Source: an uncultured Bacteroidales bacterium (lineage in GTDB: Bacteria > Bacteroidota > Bacteroidia > Bacteroidales > UBA932). From it: DNA of 44,776 nt. The stretch covers positions 1 to 44,776 of the forward strand of contig CALUTW010000015.1 of the NCBI GenBank assembly GCA_944323805.1, read 5' to 3'. The notes under the pieces were generated by a model. It was given only the letters and a program-made list of their open reading frames with translations, searched no databases and was not told where the DNA came from. Each line of letters opens with the position of its first letter. Position 1 is the stretch's first letter. Positions 15,055-23,709 of the stretch are shown here, piece by piece. A program made the position numbers and the translations under genes.

Positions 15055-17421
15055 ATGAAGGAAAAGACAAGAAAGCGCATCATACGGTGGTTCTGGATTA
15101 TCGTCACTCTTCCTGTGGCGCTGATAGTCCTGATGCTGCTGCTTGTGTGGGCTTTTGCCGACATACCGTCTTTCGAGGAACTCGAGAATCCCGAAAGCAA
15201 GCTTGCTACCCAGGTACTCGCTGAGGACGGGGAGATCCTGACGACATTCCATATAGAGAACAGGTCGTTTGTCCCTTACAAGGAGCTTTCCCCGAATCTC
15301 GTCAATGCGGCTGTGGCTACGGAGGACGTGCGCTTCTATGAGCACTCGGGCATTGATTTCATAAGTCTCGGGAGGGTGCTCGTCAAGACCCTTCTCCTGA
15401 GCGACTCGAGCCAGGGAGGAGGAAGCACCATTACTCAGCAGCTCGCGAAGACCCTGTATCCGAGAGCGGACGTAAGCAGCAGGATACCGGGCGGCTCCAA
15501 GGTCAAGATGGTGTGGATCAAGCTGAAGGAATGGATTACGGCCGTCAAGCTGGAACGCAACTATACGAAGGATGAGATCATGGACATGTATATGAATGCC
15601 GTCTTTTTCGGCAGCAATGCATATGGCATCAAGTCCGCGGCCCAGACATTCTTCGGGAAGAATCCTTCCGAGCTTACGGTTGAGGAAAGCGCCATGCTTG
15701 TCGGCATGGTCAACAAGCCGACGAGATACAATCCTGTCCTCAATCCCGACAAGGCTCTTGCAAGGCGGAATTTCGTGATAGGGCAGATGGAAAAGGCCGG
15801 GTATCTGACCCCGTCCGAGAAGGACTCCATATGCAATATCCCTGTCATCCTCTCATATCAGATGCTTGACCATAATGCCGGGCTTGCCCCATATTTCCGC
15901 GACATGCTCAGACGTACGATGAATGCTTCCGAGCCTGAGAGGAAAAGGTACAGCATGTACGAGGACTATGTTGTCGATTCTCTCCAGTGGGCGGACAATC
16001 CTTTTTACGGATGGCTCAACAAGAACCTGAAGCCGGACGGATCGAGATACAGCCTTGACAAGGACGGGCTCAGGATATACACGACGATCAACTACAAGAT
16101 GCAGCAGTACGCCGAAGAGGCCGTGGCGGAGCATCTCGGGCTGGATCTCCAGGACAAGTTCTGGTCCGACCAGCGGACTATAATCGACAAGCCGTTCTCC
16201 AACGAGACGGACCAGGCTACAATCGACAGGCTGATGTCGCAGGCACGCCGCTGGAGCGACCGTTACCGTGTGATGAAGTCCCGGGGCGCATCCGAGCAGG
16301 AGATCAGGAGGAGTTTCGGCAGGCCGGTAGAGATGAGGGTGTTTTCATGGAACGGCAAGGGCTACATAGATACAGTGATGACTCCTGACGATTCCATAAG
16401 ATACTACAAGGCGCATCTCAGGGCGGCTTTCGTTGTGATGGAGCCGAATACCGGACATGTGAAGGCCTATGTCGGGGGACCGAACTACCGTTATTTCAAA
16501 TATGACAATGTGCGTCAGGGAAAGAGACAGGTCGGGTCGACCATCAAGCCGTTCCTTTATACCCTGGCGATGCAGGAAGGCATGAGCCCTTGCGACAAGG
16601 TGGTAAACGTGCCTCAGACATTCATTGTCGGGGAGGACACATGGACCCCGCAGAGTACGGACAGGGACGAATGGATAGGTCAGACAGTTACCTTGAAATG
16701 GGGACTGACCAAGAGCAGCAACAATATCTCCGCATATCTGATGAAGCAGTTCGGTCCGCATGCCATGGCGGAGATGATGCGCAAGATGGGTATAGGAAGC
16801 CATATTGACGAGGTGCCGTCACTGTGCGTCGGACCGGCTGACCTGACCCTTTATGAAATGGTTGCTGCATATAACACATATCCGTCGCACGGAGTGTATA
16901 TCGAGCCACTGTTCGTGACCAGGATAGAGGATAATACCGGGACTGTCCTTGAAGAGTTCTCTTCCAGGAAGAGGGAGGCGATAAGCGAACGGACCGCCTA
17001 TCTCATGGCCAATCTCATGGAAGGTGTAGTCGACAACGGGACAGCCATCAGGCTGAGATATAAATACGGGCTCAAAGGCGAGATAGCCGGGAAGACCGGT
17101 ACAAACAATGACCAGGCGGACGGATGGTTCATAGGCTATACCCCTACCATTACCGGAGGCGTATGGGTCGGTGCTGAAGACCGTCAGGTGCATTTCCAGA
17201 CAATGACATACGGCCAAGGCTCCAACATGGCCCTGCCTATATGGGGGATATGGATGAAGAAAGTCCTTGCGGACGGGACCCTGGGAGTGTCCGAGGAAGA
17301 CCGGTTCATCGCACCTCCGGGCATGCATCTGGACCTCGACTGCGACGGAAGTGACAATGATGCAGTGCAGTCTGTCGAGGAAGAGACAGTGCAGGAAATT
17401 GAAGACTATTTCTTTGAATGA
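15055..17421 (+). CDS. mrcA: Class A penicillin-binding protein (PBP1A type)
   Basis: Bifunctional peptidoglycan glycosyltransferase and transpeptidase, 788 residues, anchored by one N-terminal transmembrane segment (residues ~10-34). The GT51 domain has the catalytic glutamate in ATEDVRFYEHSG (E90), GGSTITQQLAKTLY (122-135) and YTKDEIMDMYMN. The transpeptidase has S495-T-I-K498, S554-S-N556 and K680-T-G-T. The C-terminal tail after the catalytic domain is strongly acidic (Asp/Glu-rich, about 30 residues). It is first in a plus-strand operon with ddl and prmC; the ATG of the longer ddl form overlaps its TGA. Co-transcription with D-Ala-D-Ala ligase links precursor supply to polymerisation. 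Confidence 0.94.
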   Translation: MKEKTRKRIIRWFWIIVTLPVALIVLMLLLVWAFADIPSFEELENPESKLATQVLAEDGEILTTFHIENRSFVPYKELSPNLVNAAVATEDVRFYEHSGIDFISLGRVLVKTLLLSDSSQGGGSTITQQLAKTLYPRADVSSRIPGGSKVKMVWIKLKEWITAVKLERNYTKDEIMDMYMNAVFFGSNAYGIKSAAQTFFGKNPSELTVEESAMLVGMVNKPTRYNPVLNPDKALARRNFVIGQMEKAGYLTPSEKDSICNIPVILSYQMLDHNAGLAPYFRDMLRRTMNASEPERKRYSMYEDYVVDSLQWADNPFYGWLNKNLKPDGSRYSLDKDGLRIYTTINYKMQQYAEEAVAEHLGLDLQDKFWSDQRTIIDKPFSNETDQATIDRLMSQARRWSDRYRVMKSRGASEQEIRRSFGRPVEMRVFSWNGKGYIDTVMTPDDSIRYYKAHLRAAFVVMEPNTGHVKAYVGGPNYRYFKYDNVRQGKRQVGSTIKPFLYTLAMQEGMSPCDKVVNVPQTFIVGEDTWTPQSTDRDEWIGQTVTLKWGLTKSSNNISAYLMKQFGPHAMAEMMRKMGIGSHIDEVPSLCVGPADLTLYEMVAAYNTYPSHGVYIEPLFVTRIEDNTGTVLEEFSSRKREAISERTAYLMANLMEGVVDNGTAIRLRYKYGLKGEIAGKTGTNNDQADGWFIGYTPTITGGVWVGAEDRQVHFQTMTYGQGSNMALPIWGIWMKKVLADGTLGVSEEDRFIAPPGMHLDLDCDGSDNDAVQSVEEETVQEIEDYFFE

Positions 17422-17423
17422 TT

Positions 17424-18443
17424 ATGGGAAAATACAGGAACATAGCTGTCATATATGGAAGCGATTCTTCCGAGTGGGAAGTGTCGTGCAGGAGCGGCGA
17501 ATTTGTCGCATCGCGGATTGACGGGGCGGAATATAATGTATATGAGATATTTGCAAGGTTCGGCAACTGGTCTCTTGTGGCATATAGAAGGCAGAATTCA
17601 ATGAGGAACATCCTCCCTGAAGGGGCCAGGCCACAGATTGACAAGACGGATTTCTCCGTGTCGCTGAAAGGGGAGAAGATCCGGTTTGACTATGCCTACA
17701 TAATGCAGCACGGCAACCCAGGGGAGAACGGGCTGATGCAGGGCTACTTTGAAATGCTGGGTATCCCGTTCAGCAGCTGCTCCTCGTTTGTATCCGCAAT
17801 GACATTTGACAAATTCTCCTGCAAGAACTATCTGCGCGGAATGGACTGTGTCAGATGCGCGGATGATATCTTTATCCGTCGCGGTGACAATGTCACGGCA
17901 TCGGATGCGGTACAGCGGCTCGGGCTTCCCCTGTTTGTCAAGCCTACCGACGGAGGCTCCAGTTTCGGTGTTACAAAGGTAAAGGACGAGGCGGACTTTG
18001 ATGTGGCTCTCAGGCTGGCCTTTGCCGAAGGGAAGACCGTGCTTGCAGAGAAAGCCGTATCTGGCCGGGAAATAACGGATGCCGTATACTTCAACGGCAG
18101 GGAACTGGTCGCATTGCCGGTCATAGAGATAGTTACGGAACATGAGTTCTTCGACTACGATGCAAAATATAACGGGTTCAGCCGTGAAATCTGCCCTGCA
18201 GACCTTCCGGAGGATATAACGCACAATGTGCAGGAAGTGTCGAAGCAGATCTATCGGAGGCTTGGATGCTCCGGAGTCGTCAGGGTGGACTATATCCTTG
18301 CCGAGGACGGGCTGTATTTCCTTGAGGTAAATACGATTCCGGGCATGACAGCGGCTTCCCTTGTCCCGAGGATGGTCCGGACTGCAGGAATCGACATGAC
18401 CGCTTTCCTGACGGAGATAATCGAAAGCTCCGAAAACCGATGA
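17424..18443 (+). CDS. ddl: D-alanine--D-alanine ligase
   Basis: ATP-grasp enzyme that joins two D-alanines for the peptidoglycan stem peptide, 339 residues from the ATG at 17424 (MGKYRNIAVIYG). An ATG at 17418 overlaps the PBP stop codon as ATGA and adds two residues; homologues favour the shorter form but coupling favours the longer. Visible are the N-terminal GSDSSEWEVS, the ATP-grasp loop FVKPTDGGSSFGVTKV, VRVDYILAEDGLYFLEVNTIPGMT (given as positions ~286-309; key residues Asp, Glu, Asn, Pro-Gly-Met-Thr) and the TAASLVPRM segment. Second gene of the operon, 30 bases before prmC. Confidence 0.93.
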   Translation: MGKYRNIAVIYGSDSSEWEVSCRSGEFVASRIDGAEYNVYEIFARFGNWSLVAYRRQNSMRNILPEGARPQIDKTDFSVSLKGEKIRFDYAYIMQHGNPGENGLMQGYFEMLGIPFSSCSSFVSAMTFDKFSCKNYLRGMDCVRCADDIFIRRGDNVTASDAVQRLGLPLFVKPTDGGSSFGVTKVKDEADFDVALRLAFAEGKTVLAEKAVSGREITDAVYFNGRELVALPVIEIVTEHEFFDYDAKYNGFSREICPADLPEDITHNVQEVSKQIYRRLGCSGVVRVDYILAEDGLYFLEVNTIPGMTAASLVPRMVRTAGIDMTAFLTEIIESSENR

Positions 18444-18473
18444 GTTTGCCGAAAGGCGGATATTCCGAAAACT

Positions 18474-19376
18474 ATGCTGTTAAAAGAGTTCATTTCCAAG
18501 GCGGTAGCCGTTTTGGAGCAGACTTGTGCACTTGATGAGGCAAGGGCTATAGTCTTTGCCCTGTGCGAGGATGTGATCGGGACGAAAAGCTACACTCATA
18601 TAATAGAGCCGGACTATAAGGTCCCTGAGGCCAGCCTCCCCGGGCTTGAAGAGAAACTGTCAAGACTGGAGGCGGGGGAGCCTCTTCAATATGTTACCGG
18701 GCATTGCAGTTTCTGCGGCTTTGATTTCAAGGTTTCTCCTGACGTCCTGATTCCCAGGCAGGAGACCGAGCTGCTGTGCAGGCATGCGATTGATTTTGTG
18801 TCCAGGATCATGCGGATGAGGAGTTCTGCAGGGAAATTTGCCGCCCCCGTGAGAATCCTTGACCTGTGCACGGGCTCCGGTTGTATCGCATGGACTCTGG
18901 CACTGTCGGTCCCGGGTGTGGAAGTCGTAGCTGTCGACAATTCTGAAAAGGCGCTTCAAGTTGCTGCCACACAGCCGTTCAGGGAATATGCCAGGAAACA
19001 TAACATAAATGTTCCCCAATTCATATGCCAGGATATACTCTCTCCAGGATTCGGCAGTGATCTCGGTGTTTTCAGTCTCATTACATCCAATCCCCCGTAT
19101 GTGAGGGAGTCTGAGAAAGCCTGCATGAACAAAAATGTTCTGGACTACGAGCCTGCTTCTGCCCTTTTTGTTCCGGATGACGACCCCTTGCTGTATTACC
19201 GTGCAGTCGCCTCCATTTCCATGCGATGTCTTGAAGATGAAGGAATGGGCTTCACGGAAATCAATGAGGCGTTCGGCCCCGCAACAGCCGGAATCTTCAC
19301 TGAAGGGGGCTTTGCCAGGACAGAGGTAATAAAGGATATCAGCAACAGGAACAGGATAGTGCGGTATTCCAGGTAA
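18474..19376 (+). CDS. prmC: Release-factor glutamine methyltransferase PrmC
   Basis: SAM-dependent enzyme that methylates the GGQ glutamine of release factors RF1 and RF2. It has 300 residues, slightly longer than the E. coli enzyme. Visible are the N-terminal helical release-factor-binding domain, PLQYVTGHCSFCGFDF, the segment VLIPRQETELL, the SAM-binding ILDLCTGSGCIAWTLAL, and the catalytic N206-P-P-Y209. The family's usual DLGTGSG reads DLCTGSG. Last gene of the PBP1A-ddl-prmC operon; a perfect 11-bp hairpin with a T-run follows at 19447-19488. Confidence 0.93.
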   Translation: MLLKEFISKAVAVLEQTCALDEARAIVFALCEDVIGTKSYTHIIEPDYKVPEASLPGLEEKLSRLEAGEPLQYVTGHCSFCGFDFKVSPDVLIPRQETELLCRHAIDFVSRIMRMRSSAGKFAAPVRILDLCTGSGCIAWTLALSVPGVEVVAVDNSEKALQVAATQPFREYARKHNINVPQFICQDILSPGFGSDLGVFSLITSNPPYVRESEKACMNKNVLDYEPASALFVPDDDPLLYYRAVASISMRCLEDEGMGFTEINEAFGPATAGIFTEGGFARTEVIKDISNRNRIVRYSR

Positions 19377-19446
19377 TTTTTATTTTTCCGGCATCATACA
19401 TCGGGACCAACCCCTTACCGGAAGCCCTGCAGCCAGTATTTTAGTC

Positions 19447-19491
19447 ATTATCCGTGTACATTTTGCGAACACGGATAATAATGGCTCTTTT
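19447..19491 (+). terminator. Intrinsic terminator after prmC
   Basis: Perfect 11-bp inverted repeat (19447-19457 with 19469-19479, 11-nt loop), then after a few bases CTCTTTTTG. It ends the PBP1A-ddl-prmC transcript and separates it from the lipoprotein gene. The flanking bases 19377-19446 and 19492-19532 hold no convincing promoter. Confidence 0.6.
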
Positions 19492-19532
19492 TGCATCAGG
19501 AATGATTTTATGTCGGATTAATTCTTGATGTC

Positions 19533-20777
19533 ATGAAAGGAGTTTTTTTAGCAGTGTCTGTCATTGCCTTCCTTGCCGTATCATGCGAGGAGCTTGACAA
19601 TGATATCCGGAAGCACTGGGCAGGAGATGCGGATTCTTCTTCACGGGTATCTCTTGGCGATGTCGCCGTTATCTTGTCTGAGATTCCGTTGGAACTTGAA
19701 CAGATGAATGAAGTGCATGACGCAGTATCATCTTCATCGGAAAACGGTTATGACGAGGAATACATGATGCGGGATCTGTTCAGTGTACCCGGGGCCGGGG
19801 TAGGCGATGACCGGCTGCCGGAAGGGACCAAGGCGCGGCCTGTGTATGACCGGCCTATGCGGGAGCTGATAAGGGAGTATCTGCACCGGCAGCATGAGAC
19901 AAGGTCCGGTATATTTAAGGACAGCCGGATTCAGGATGTTTCCCCTGAAGAAATACTCGAAGACATGCAGTCTTCGGACATGCAGATTTACTGGCCCTAT
20001 TCTGAGAACTGGGACGGCAAGGAGCTGCCTGTCATAACATTCGATCCGATGGACGGGGCGGAGACCAATATCGGCTACCGGATTGTAGTGGATGCTGACG
20101 GCCGGAGAACGGTTGAGGAAGTCATTGCAGATGAGCAGATGGCGATAGACGGCACGGTCTGGGTCGTAAACAGGAATGATGACAGCGGCTACAATTCCCT
20201 GGAGATATTGCGCAGGGAAGACCCTGACTGGGGTACTGGAGGCGGGGAAATCATTGTCCGCCCGCAGTCATTCAAAGGCGGGACAGGACAGGAGGCCCCG
20301 TTGAGGACACTCATACTCCGGGAATTCACAATGCTCAGGAACTATGATTCATGGTTTGCCGGGGCATCTGAATTCTTTGTCAAGATAGGCTCTGTCGAAG
20401 GTTTTACCGCCAGCACAGAAGCGGAATTGAAACTGTATTCCCCGACTGTCACTGACTTCATGATTGTAGTCAAGCGCAAGTACAAAGGTGTCCCACGTCC
20501 TTTCAATGCGGTCCTGGTCTCGGACTGGACGGACCAGCTCGAGCAATGCGCCTTCCTGATATCTGAAGATGACGGCGGGACCAGGACTTCCTGGAAGTGT
20601 ACCGCCCTTGTCCGGATAGCGTCAAAAAGTTACGGTGTTGAGATAGAGCTGCCGATAAATACAAGGGACGACATTGTATGGAGAGGGCAGTTGAGCAGCC
20701 GGTATATCATGGCAAACAACAATGTTACCGGGCATTTCGGAGATGTGGACCTCAAATTCGAGGTGCAGGAATACTGA
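19533..20777 (+). CDS. Hypothetical lipoprotein, probably surface-exposed
   Basis: 414-residue protein I do not recognise. It begins with a short Lys, a hydrophobic core and AVSC (C18), a loose lipobox. The cysteine is followed by EELDND; an acidic run at this point acts as a surface-export signal for lipoproteins in several Bacteroidota, so outer-leaflet exposure is inferred. Residues ~20-150 are acidic, Ser/Asp/Glu-rich and probably partly disordered. The C-terminal half (from about residue 230) looks beta-rich with regular hydrophobic alternation and ends in a predicted beta strand. I see no catalytic motif. It is monocistronic, with no partner genes; it ends 10 bases from the convergent U32 gene. 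Confidence 0.75.
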   Translation: MKGVFLAVSVIAFLAVSCEELDNDIRKHWAGDADSSSRVSLGDVAVILSEIPLELEQMNEVHDAVSSSSENGYDEEYMMRDLFSVPGAGVGDDRLPEGTKARPVYDRPMRELIREYLHRQHETRSGIFKDSRIQDVSPEEILEDMQSSDMQIYWPYSENWDGKELPVITFDPMDGAETNIGYRIVVDADGRRTVEEVIADEQMAIDGTVWVVNRNDDSGYNSLEILRREDPDWGTGGGEIIVRPQSFKGGTGQEAPLRTLILREFTMLRNYDSWFAGASEFFVKIGSVEGFTASTEAELKLYSPTVTDFMIVVKRKYKGVPRPFNAVLVSDWTDQLEQCAFLISEDDGGTRTSWKCTALVRIASKSYGVEIELPINTRDDIVWRGQLSSRYIMANNNVTGHFGDVDLKFEVQEY

Positions 20778-20787
20778 GCCGCTCTCC

Positions 20788-22677
20788 TTACCCTTCGGTT
20801 ATGGTCATTTCGCAATTTCTGCAGTCAAAGCCGACAGTCAGTGACCTTCCGTTGTTTATCAGCATGAGAGGTGTTGCCCTGAGCCCTTTCTTCTGCTTGG
20901 GGCACATCCCCAGTTCATGCCGTATGCAGTATCTGGACCTCATGAGCTCGGCATCGGCGGGATGCCCGATTTCATATGCCATTCCGGCAATGTCGAATCC
21001 TTTATGCCTGTACACGGCAGCGGCAGTCCTGTTGGCAATGTTCATCCTGTAGTCGGCAACCATCCGGTGGCTGTCGTCAGCCGGGGATGAGTCATCCTGT
21101 ATATCCATTGCCGGCTTCAGATGGAGCATCGGGAGCTGTCTGCATGGAACGGCATCAAGCATCTCCGCCAGCCTGCGCCGGATAGAGTTCAGGAAGGAGG
21201 CCGGCATAAGCGGGACCGGACAGTCCGGGGCAATGCCGTCCATACTTTTCCCCATGTATGACAAGTCAGAGACATGAAATCTGTAATGGCCGGTACTTTT
21301 CGACAGTTGCGAGTTGATGACGGCAAGCATCCTGTCTCTGTTTGAAGCAACAGTGTCGCCGGCATTTTCCCGTATGTCCGCAGTCCTTCCGTCTTCGCTG
21401 ACGGCTGTGACATCCAGCACGAAACCTTCGGATATTCCGATTCTGACCCCGACAGCAATTTCACGGACGGGCATGTTCTTTTCGAGTTCCCTTTCAAATG
21501 AATTGTCAAGGTTCCTGAAGATTTTTGCCCCCTGGAACAGCTCCGGTACCGGTTTGCACCGGATTTCATTGCCGGAACATATGTCTCCCCTGAAGCCGAC
21601 TGTCTCGGAGCCGGCGATAAAGACAAAGCCGTCTCCGTTGTTGAGCCGGATTCCGTTGTGTGCAGGGGATATTCTCAGCATATCCTTTGTCCTGTTCAGG
21701 AAACTTACGGTCCCGATTTCCTCTCCGGTCGACCTTGTGGAGTTGAGGGATGCCCAGCTGTGCCGTCTGCCGTCGATATAAAGGTCTGTATATCCCCTGT
21801 TGAATGTCTTTCCGGTGTCCGGGGTAAAGCCTCCGGATACTTTCCCGAATGAAGCCCTGCAGTACCTGTCGTCAGCCATGACGATATTGTCAAGGGCTAT
21901 GGAATAGTCCCGCGTGACGTTCTTTACATATGATATGCTTTTCAGCCGGCCCTCTATCTTGAATGAAGTAATGCCAGCATCTGCAAGCTCTTTCATCCTG
22001 TCCTTGAGATTCAGGTCTTTAAGTGACAGCAGGGACTTGTTCCTGACAATGATGTGTCCGTCCGTATCCGCAAGGTCGTATCTTGACCTGCATGCCTGGA
22101 TACATTCTCCCCGGTTGGCGCTCCGTCCGGCAATTTTCTCCGATAGATAGCATTGCCCGCTGTAGCATACGCACAGGGCACCATGGACAAAGAATTCAAG
22201 TTCGCAGCTGACAGCCTTCCTGATATCTCTGATAGTGTCAATGGAAAGCTGCCGCTCCAGGACAAGCCTTGAAAATCCGAGGCTCTCATAGAACCTGGCC
22301 TGTTCGGCTGTCCTTATGGCGCATTGAGTTGAAGCATGCAGCGGGATATCGATCCCTTCCTCCGCCGCTGCAGCCGCTATTGCCAGGTCCTGGACAATCA
22401 CTGCATCTGCCCCTGCATCCCGGTATCCTTTCAGCAGCTGTATGGCATATCCAGTCTCGTTGTCATACAATATCGTGTTCAAGGTCACGAAAATCCGTGC
22501 CCCGAACTGATGGGCATGCCTGCATAGCCGGCTGATTTCCCCGATACTGTTGCCTGCGGCCTGTCTTGCCCCGAAATCCGGTCCGGCAATATATACGGCA
22601 TCGGCACCGCAGTCGATAGCTGCAATGCCGATGTCACAATTCCTGGCGGGTGCCAGAAGTTCAAGCTGTCTTTTCAT
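20788..22677 (-). CDS. Peptidase U32 family protein (RlhA/YegQ-like)
   Basis: 629-residue U32 family protein from the ATG at 22677 (MKRQLELLAPARN). The family signature is present: FFVHGALCVCYSGQCYLS, then RGECIQACR, cysteines expected to bind an iron-sulfur cluster. Further C-terminal cysteines (RSRYCIRHELGMC and FDCRNC) probably complete it. Family members include collagenase-like proteins and RlhA, needed for hydroxylation of a 23S rRNA cytidine; others act in ubiquinone and tRNA hydroxylation, so the protease label is probably misleading. The ORF extends to 22761, but the 22677 start overlaps the TPR gene stop as TGATG, suggesting translational coupling. The long C-terminal region (after about residue 350) corresponds to the extra domain of large U32 proteins. 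Confidence 0.85.
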   Translation of the reverse strand: MKRQLELLAPARNCDIGIAAIDCGADAVYIAGPDFGARQAAGNSIGEISRLCRHAHQFGARIFVTLNTILYDNETGYAIQLLKGYRDAGADAVIVQDLAIAAAAAEEGIDIPLHASTQCAIRTAEQARFYESLGFSRLVLERQLSIDTIRDIRKAVSCELEFFVHGALCVCYSGQCYLSEKIAGRSANRGECIQACRSRYDLADTDGHIIVRNKSLLSLKDLNLKDRMKELADAGITSFKIEGRLKSISYVKNVTRDYSIALDNIVMADDRYCRASFGKVSGGFTPDTGKTFNRGYTDLYIDGRRHSWASLNSTRSTGEEIGTVSFLNRTKDMLRISPAHNGIRLNNGDGFVFIAGSETVGFRGDICSGNEIRCKPVPELFQGAKIFRNLDNSFERELEKNMPVREIAVGVRIGISEGFVLDVTAVSEDGRTADIRENAGDTVASNRDRMLAVINSQLSKSTGHYRFHVSDLSYMGKSMDGIAPDCPVPLMPASFLNSIRRRLAEMLDAVPCRQLPMLHLKPAMDIQDDSSPADDSHRMVADYRMNIANRTAAAVYRHKGFDIAGMAYEIGHPADAELMRSRYCIRHELGMCPKQKKGLRATPLMLINNGRSLTVGFDCRNCEMTITEG

Positions 22678-23615
22678 CAGTTGCACTGGAGAGCCTGCAT
22701 CTGCGCCTTTGCGGTAGCGCCGTATTTTGCATGGCTCAGAATTTTCTGGTAGTATCCGCATGCCTTCTCCTTGTTGCCTGACTGCTGTGCAATGACGGCT
22801 ATTGTATAATAGATGTCGTAGACATTCTTGGCATTAGGATTGAGGGCCACATATTTCTCGTAATATGAGATGGCGTCATTTGTCTTGTTGAGCTTCATGG
22901 AAGCATTGCCGGCAAGATACATTGCATTCGCATTCTCATTATACTCGTTTGACTTGAGGGCTGCATCAATGGCTTCATTGTATTTCTGTGCCTTGATGAA
23001 GTTCTGGGACATCCTGAGATAGATGTTTGAAAGCTGTTTTACAGCCTGGCTTTCCTGTCCGTGCCTCATTGCTGCGACGAGAGCCTTTTCTGCCTCGGCA
23101 GTCTTGCCTGTGGCATTGTAAGCCATACCGAGTCTGAGGAGTGCATTGCCGTTTGTGGAATCTATGGCTACAAGCTGCTGATATGCGGCTATTGCTCCCT
23201 CGAAGTCCTTTGCATTGAGGAGAGTGTTGCCTTTCTGCATATATACCTGCGGGATGAGGCTGCCTGCCTCGTCTGCCACTTCCGGCTTGCCGTACTGGTC
23301 TGCAGATTCAATCGCTTTCTGGAGCTGTGGGACAGCACCGTCGTAGTCTCCGGCCTGAAGCATGTCCTTGGCGATGGCAAGAGTGACCTGAGGTATGATA
23401 TCCTTGCAGTTTGCGACAAGTTCAGCGCCTTCTTCTCCGCATGCTTCTCCCATTGTAAGTGCCTGCTCGAAATATGCCAGGGCGGACGCATTGTCTCCCA
23501 TCTGGAGAGACATGGCCCCATTATTGTAAGTTTCAGTCGCCTGTGCCATATCCTGGGCAGCCATTGTGCCGGCAGCAAGTATTACTGCCGCTAAAGAAAG
23601 AAGAAATTTTTTCAT
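22677..23615 (-). CDS. Exported TPR-repeat protein
   Basis: 312 residues. A signal peptide (MKKFLLSLAAVILAAGTMAA, residues 1-20) has a likely cleavage site near AAQ. The mature part consists of about six to seven tetratricopeptide repeats with the typical W/Y-G-A-Y-F-P spacing (for example YNNGAMSLQMGDNASALAYF, FEGAIAAYQQLVAIDSTNGNA, NDAISYYEKYVALNPNA), so it is a periplasmic scaffold or adaptor of unknown partner. It starts at 23615 rather than 23834, since a -7 element lies at 23659-23666. It is first in a two-gene operon with the U32 gene, joined by TGATG. Confidence 0.85.
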   Translation of the reverse strand: MKKFLLSLAAVILAAGTMAAQDMAQATETYNNGAMSLQMGDNASALAYFEQALTMGEACGEEGAELVANCKDIIPQVTLAIAKDMLQAGDYDGAVPQLQKAIESADQYGKPEVADEAGSLIPQVYMQKGNTLLNAKDFEGAIAAYQQLVAIDSTNGNALLRLGMAYNATGKTAEAEKALVAAMRHGQESQAVKQLSNIYLRMSQNFIKAQKYNEAIDAALKSNEYNENANAMYLAGNASMKLNKTNDAISYYEKYVALNPNAKNVYDIYYTIAVIAQQSGNKEKACGYYQKILSHAKYGATAKAQMQALQCN

Positions 23616-23658
23616 ATCTGTTCTGTTTATTAAAAGTTCCCGAATGACCATATTATTG

Positions 23659-23666
23659 CAAAAGTA
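23659..23666 (-). promoter_or_regulatory. -7 element for the TPR-U32 operon
   Basis: TACTTTTG on the minus strand, 43 bases before the TPR start at 23615. No clear -33 TTTG. Only 14 bases separate it from the divergent M16-like -7 element. Confidence 0.5.
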
Positions 23667-23680
23667 GCAAAATTTTATTT

Positions 23681-23688
23681 TAATTTTG
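23681..23688 (+). promoter_or_regulatory. -7 element for the M16-like gene
   Basis: TAATTTTG, 21 bases before the ATG at 23710. The ATG at 23686 would lie inside it, which supports the later start. Confidence 0.5.
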
Positions 23689-23709
23689 CAGAGAGCCCGA
23701 ATAAATGTA

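Noticed and set aside
14954..15070. 39-residue extension of topA
   Set aside because: The TOPRIM domain normally begins within a few residues of the start, and the probable promoter lies inside the extension.
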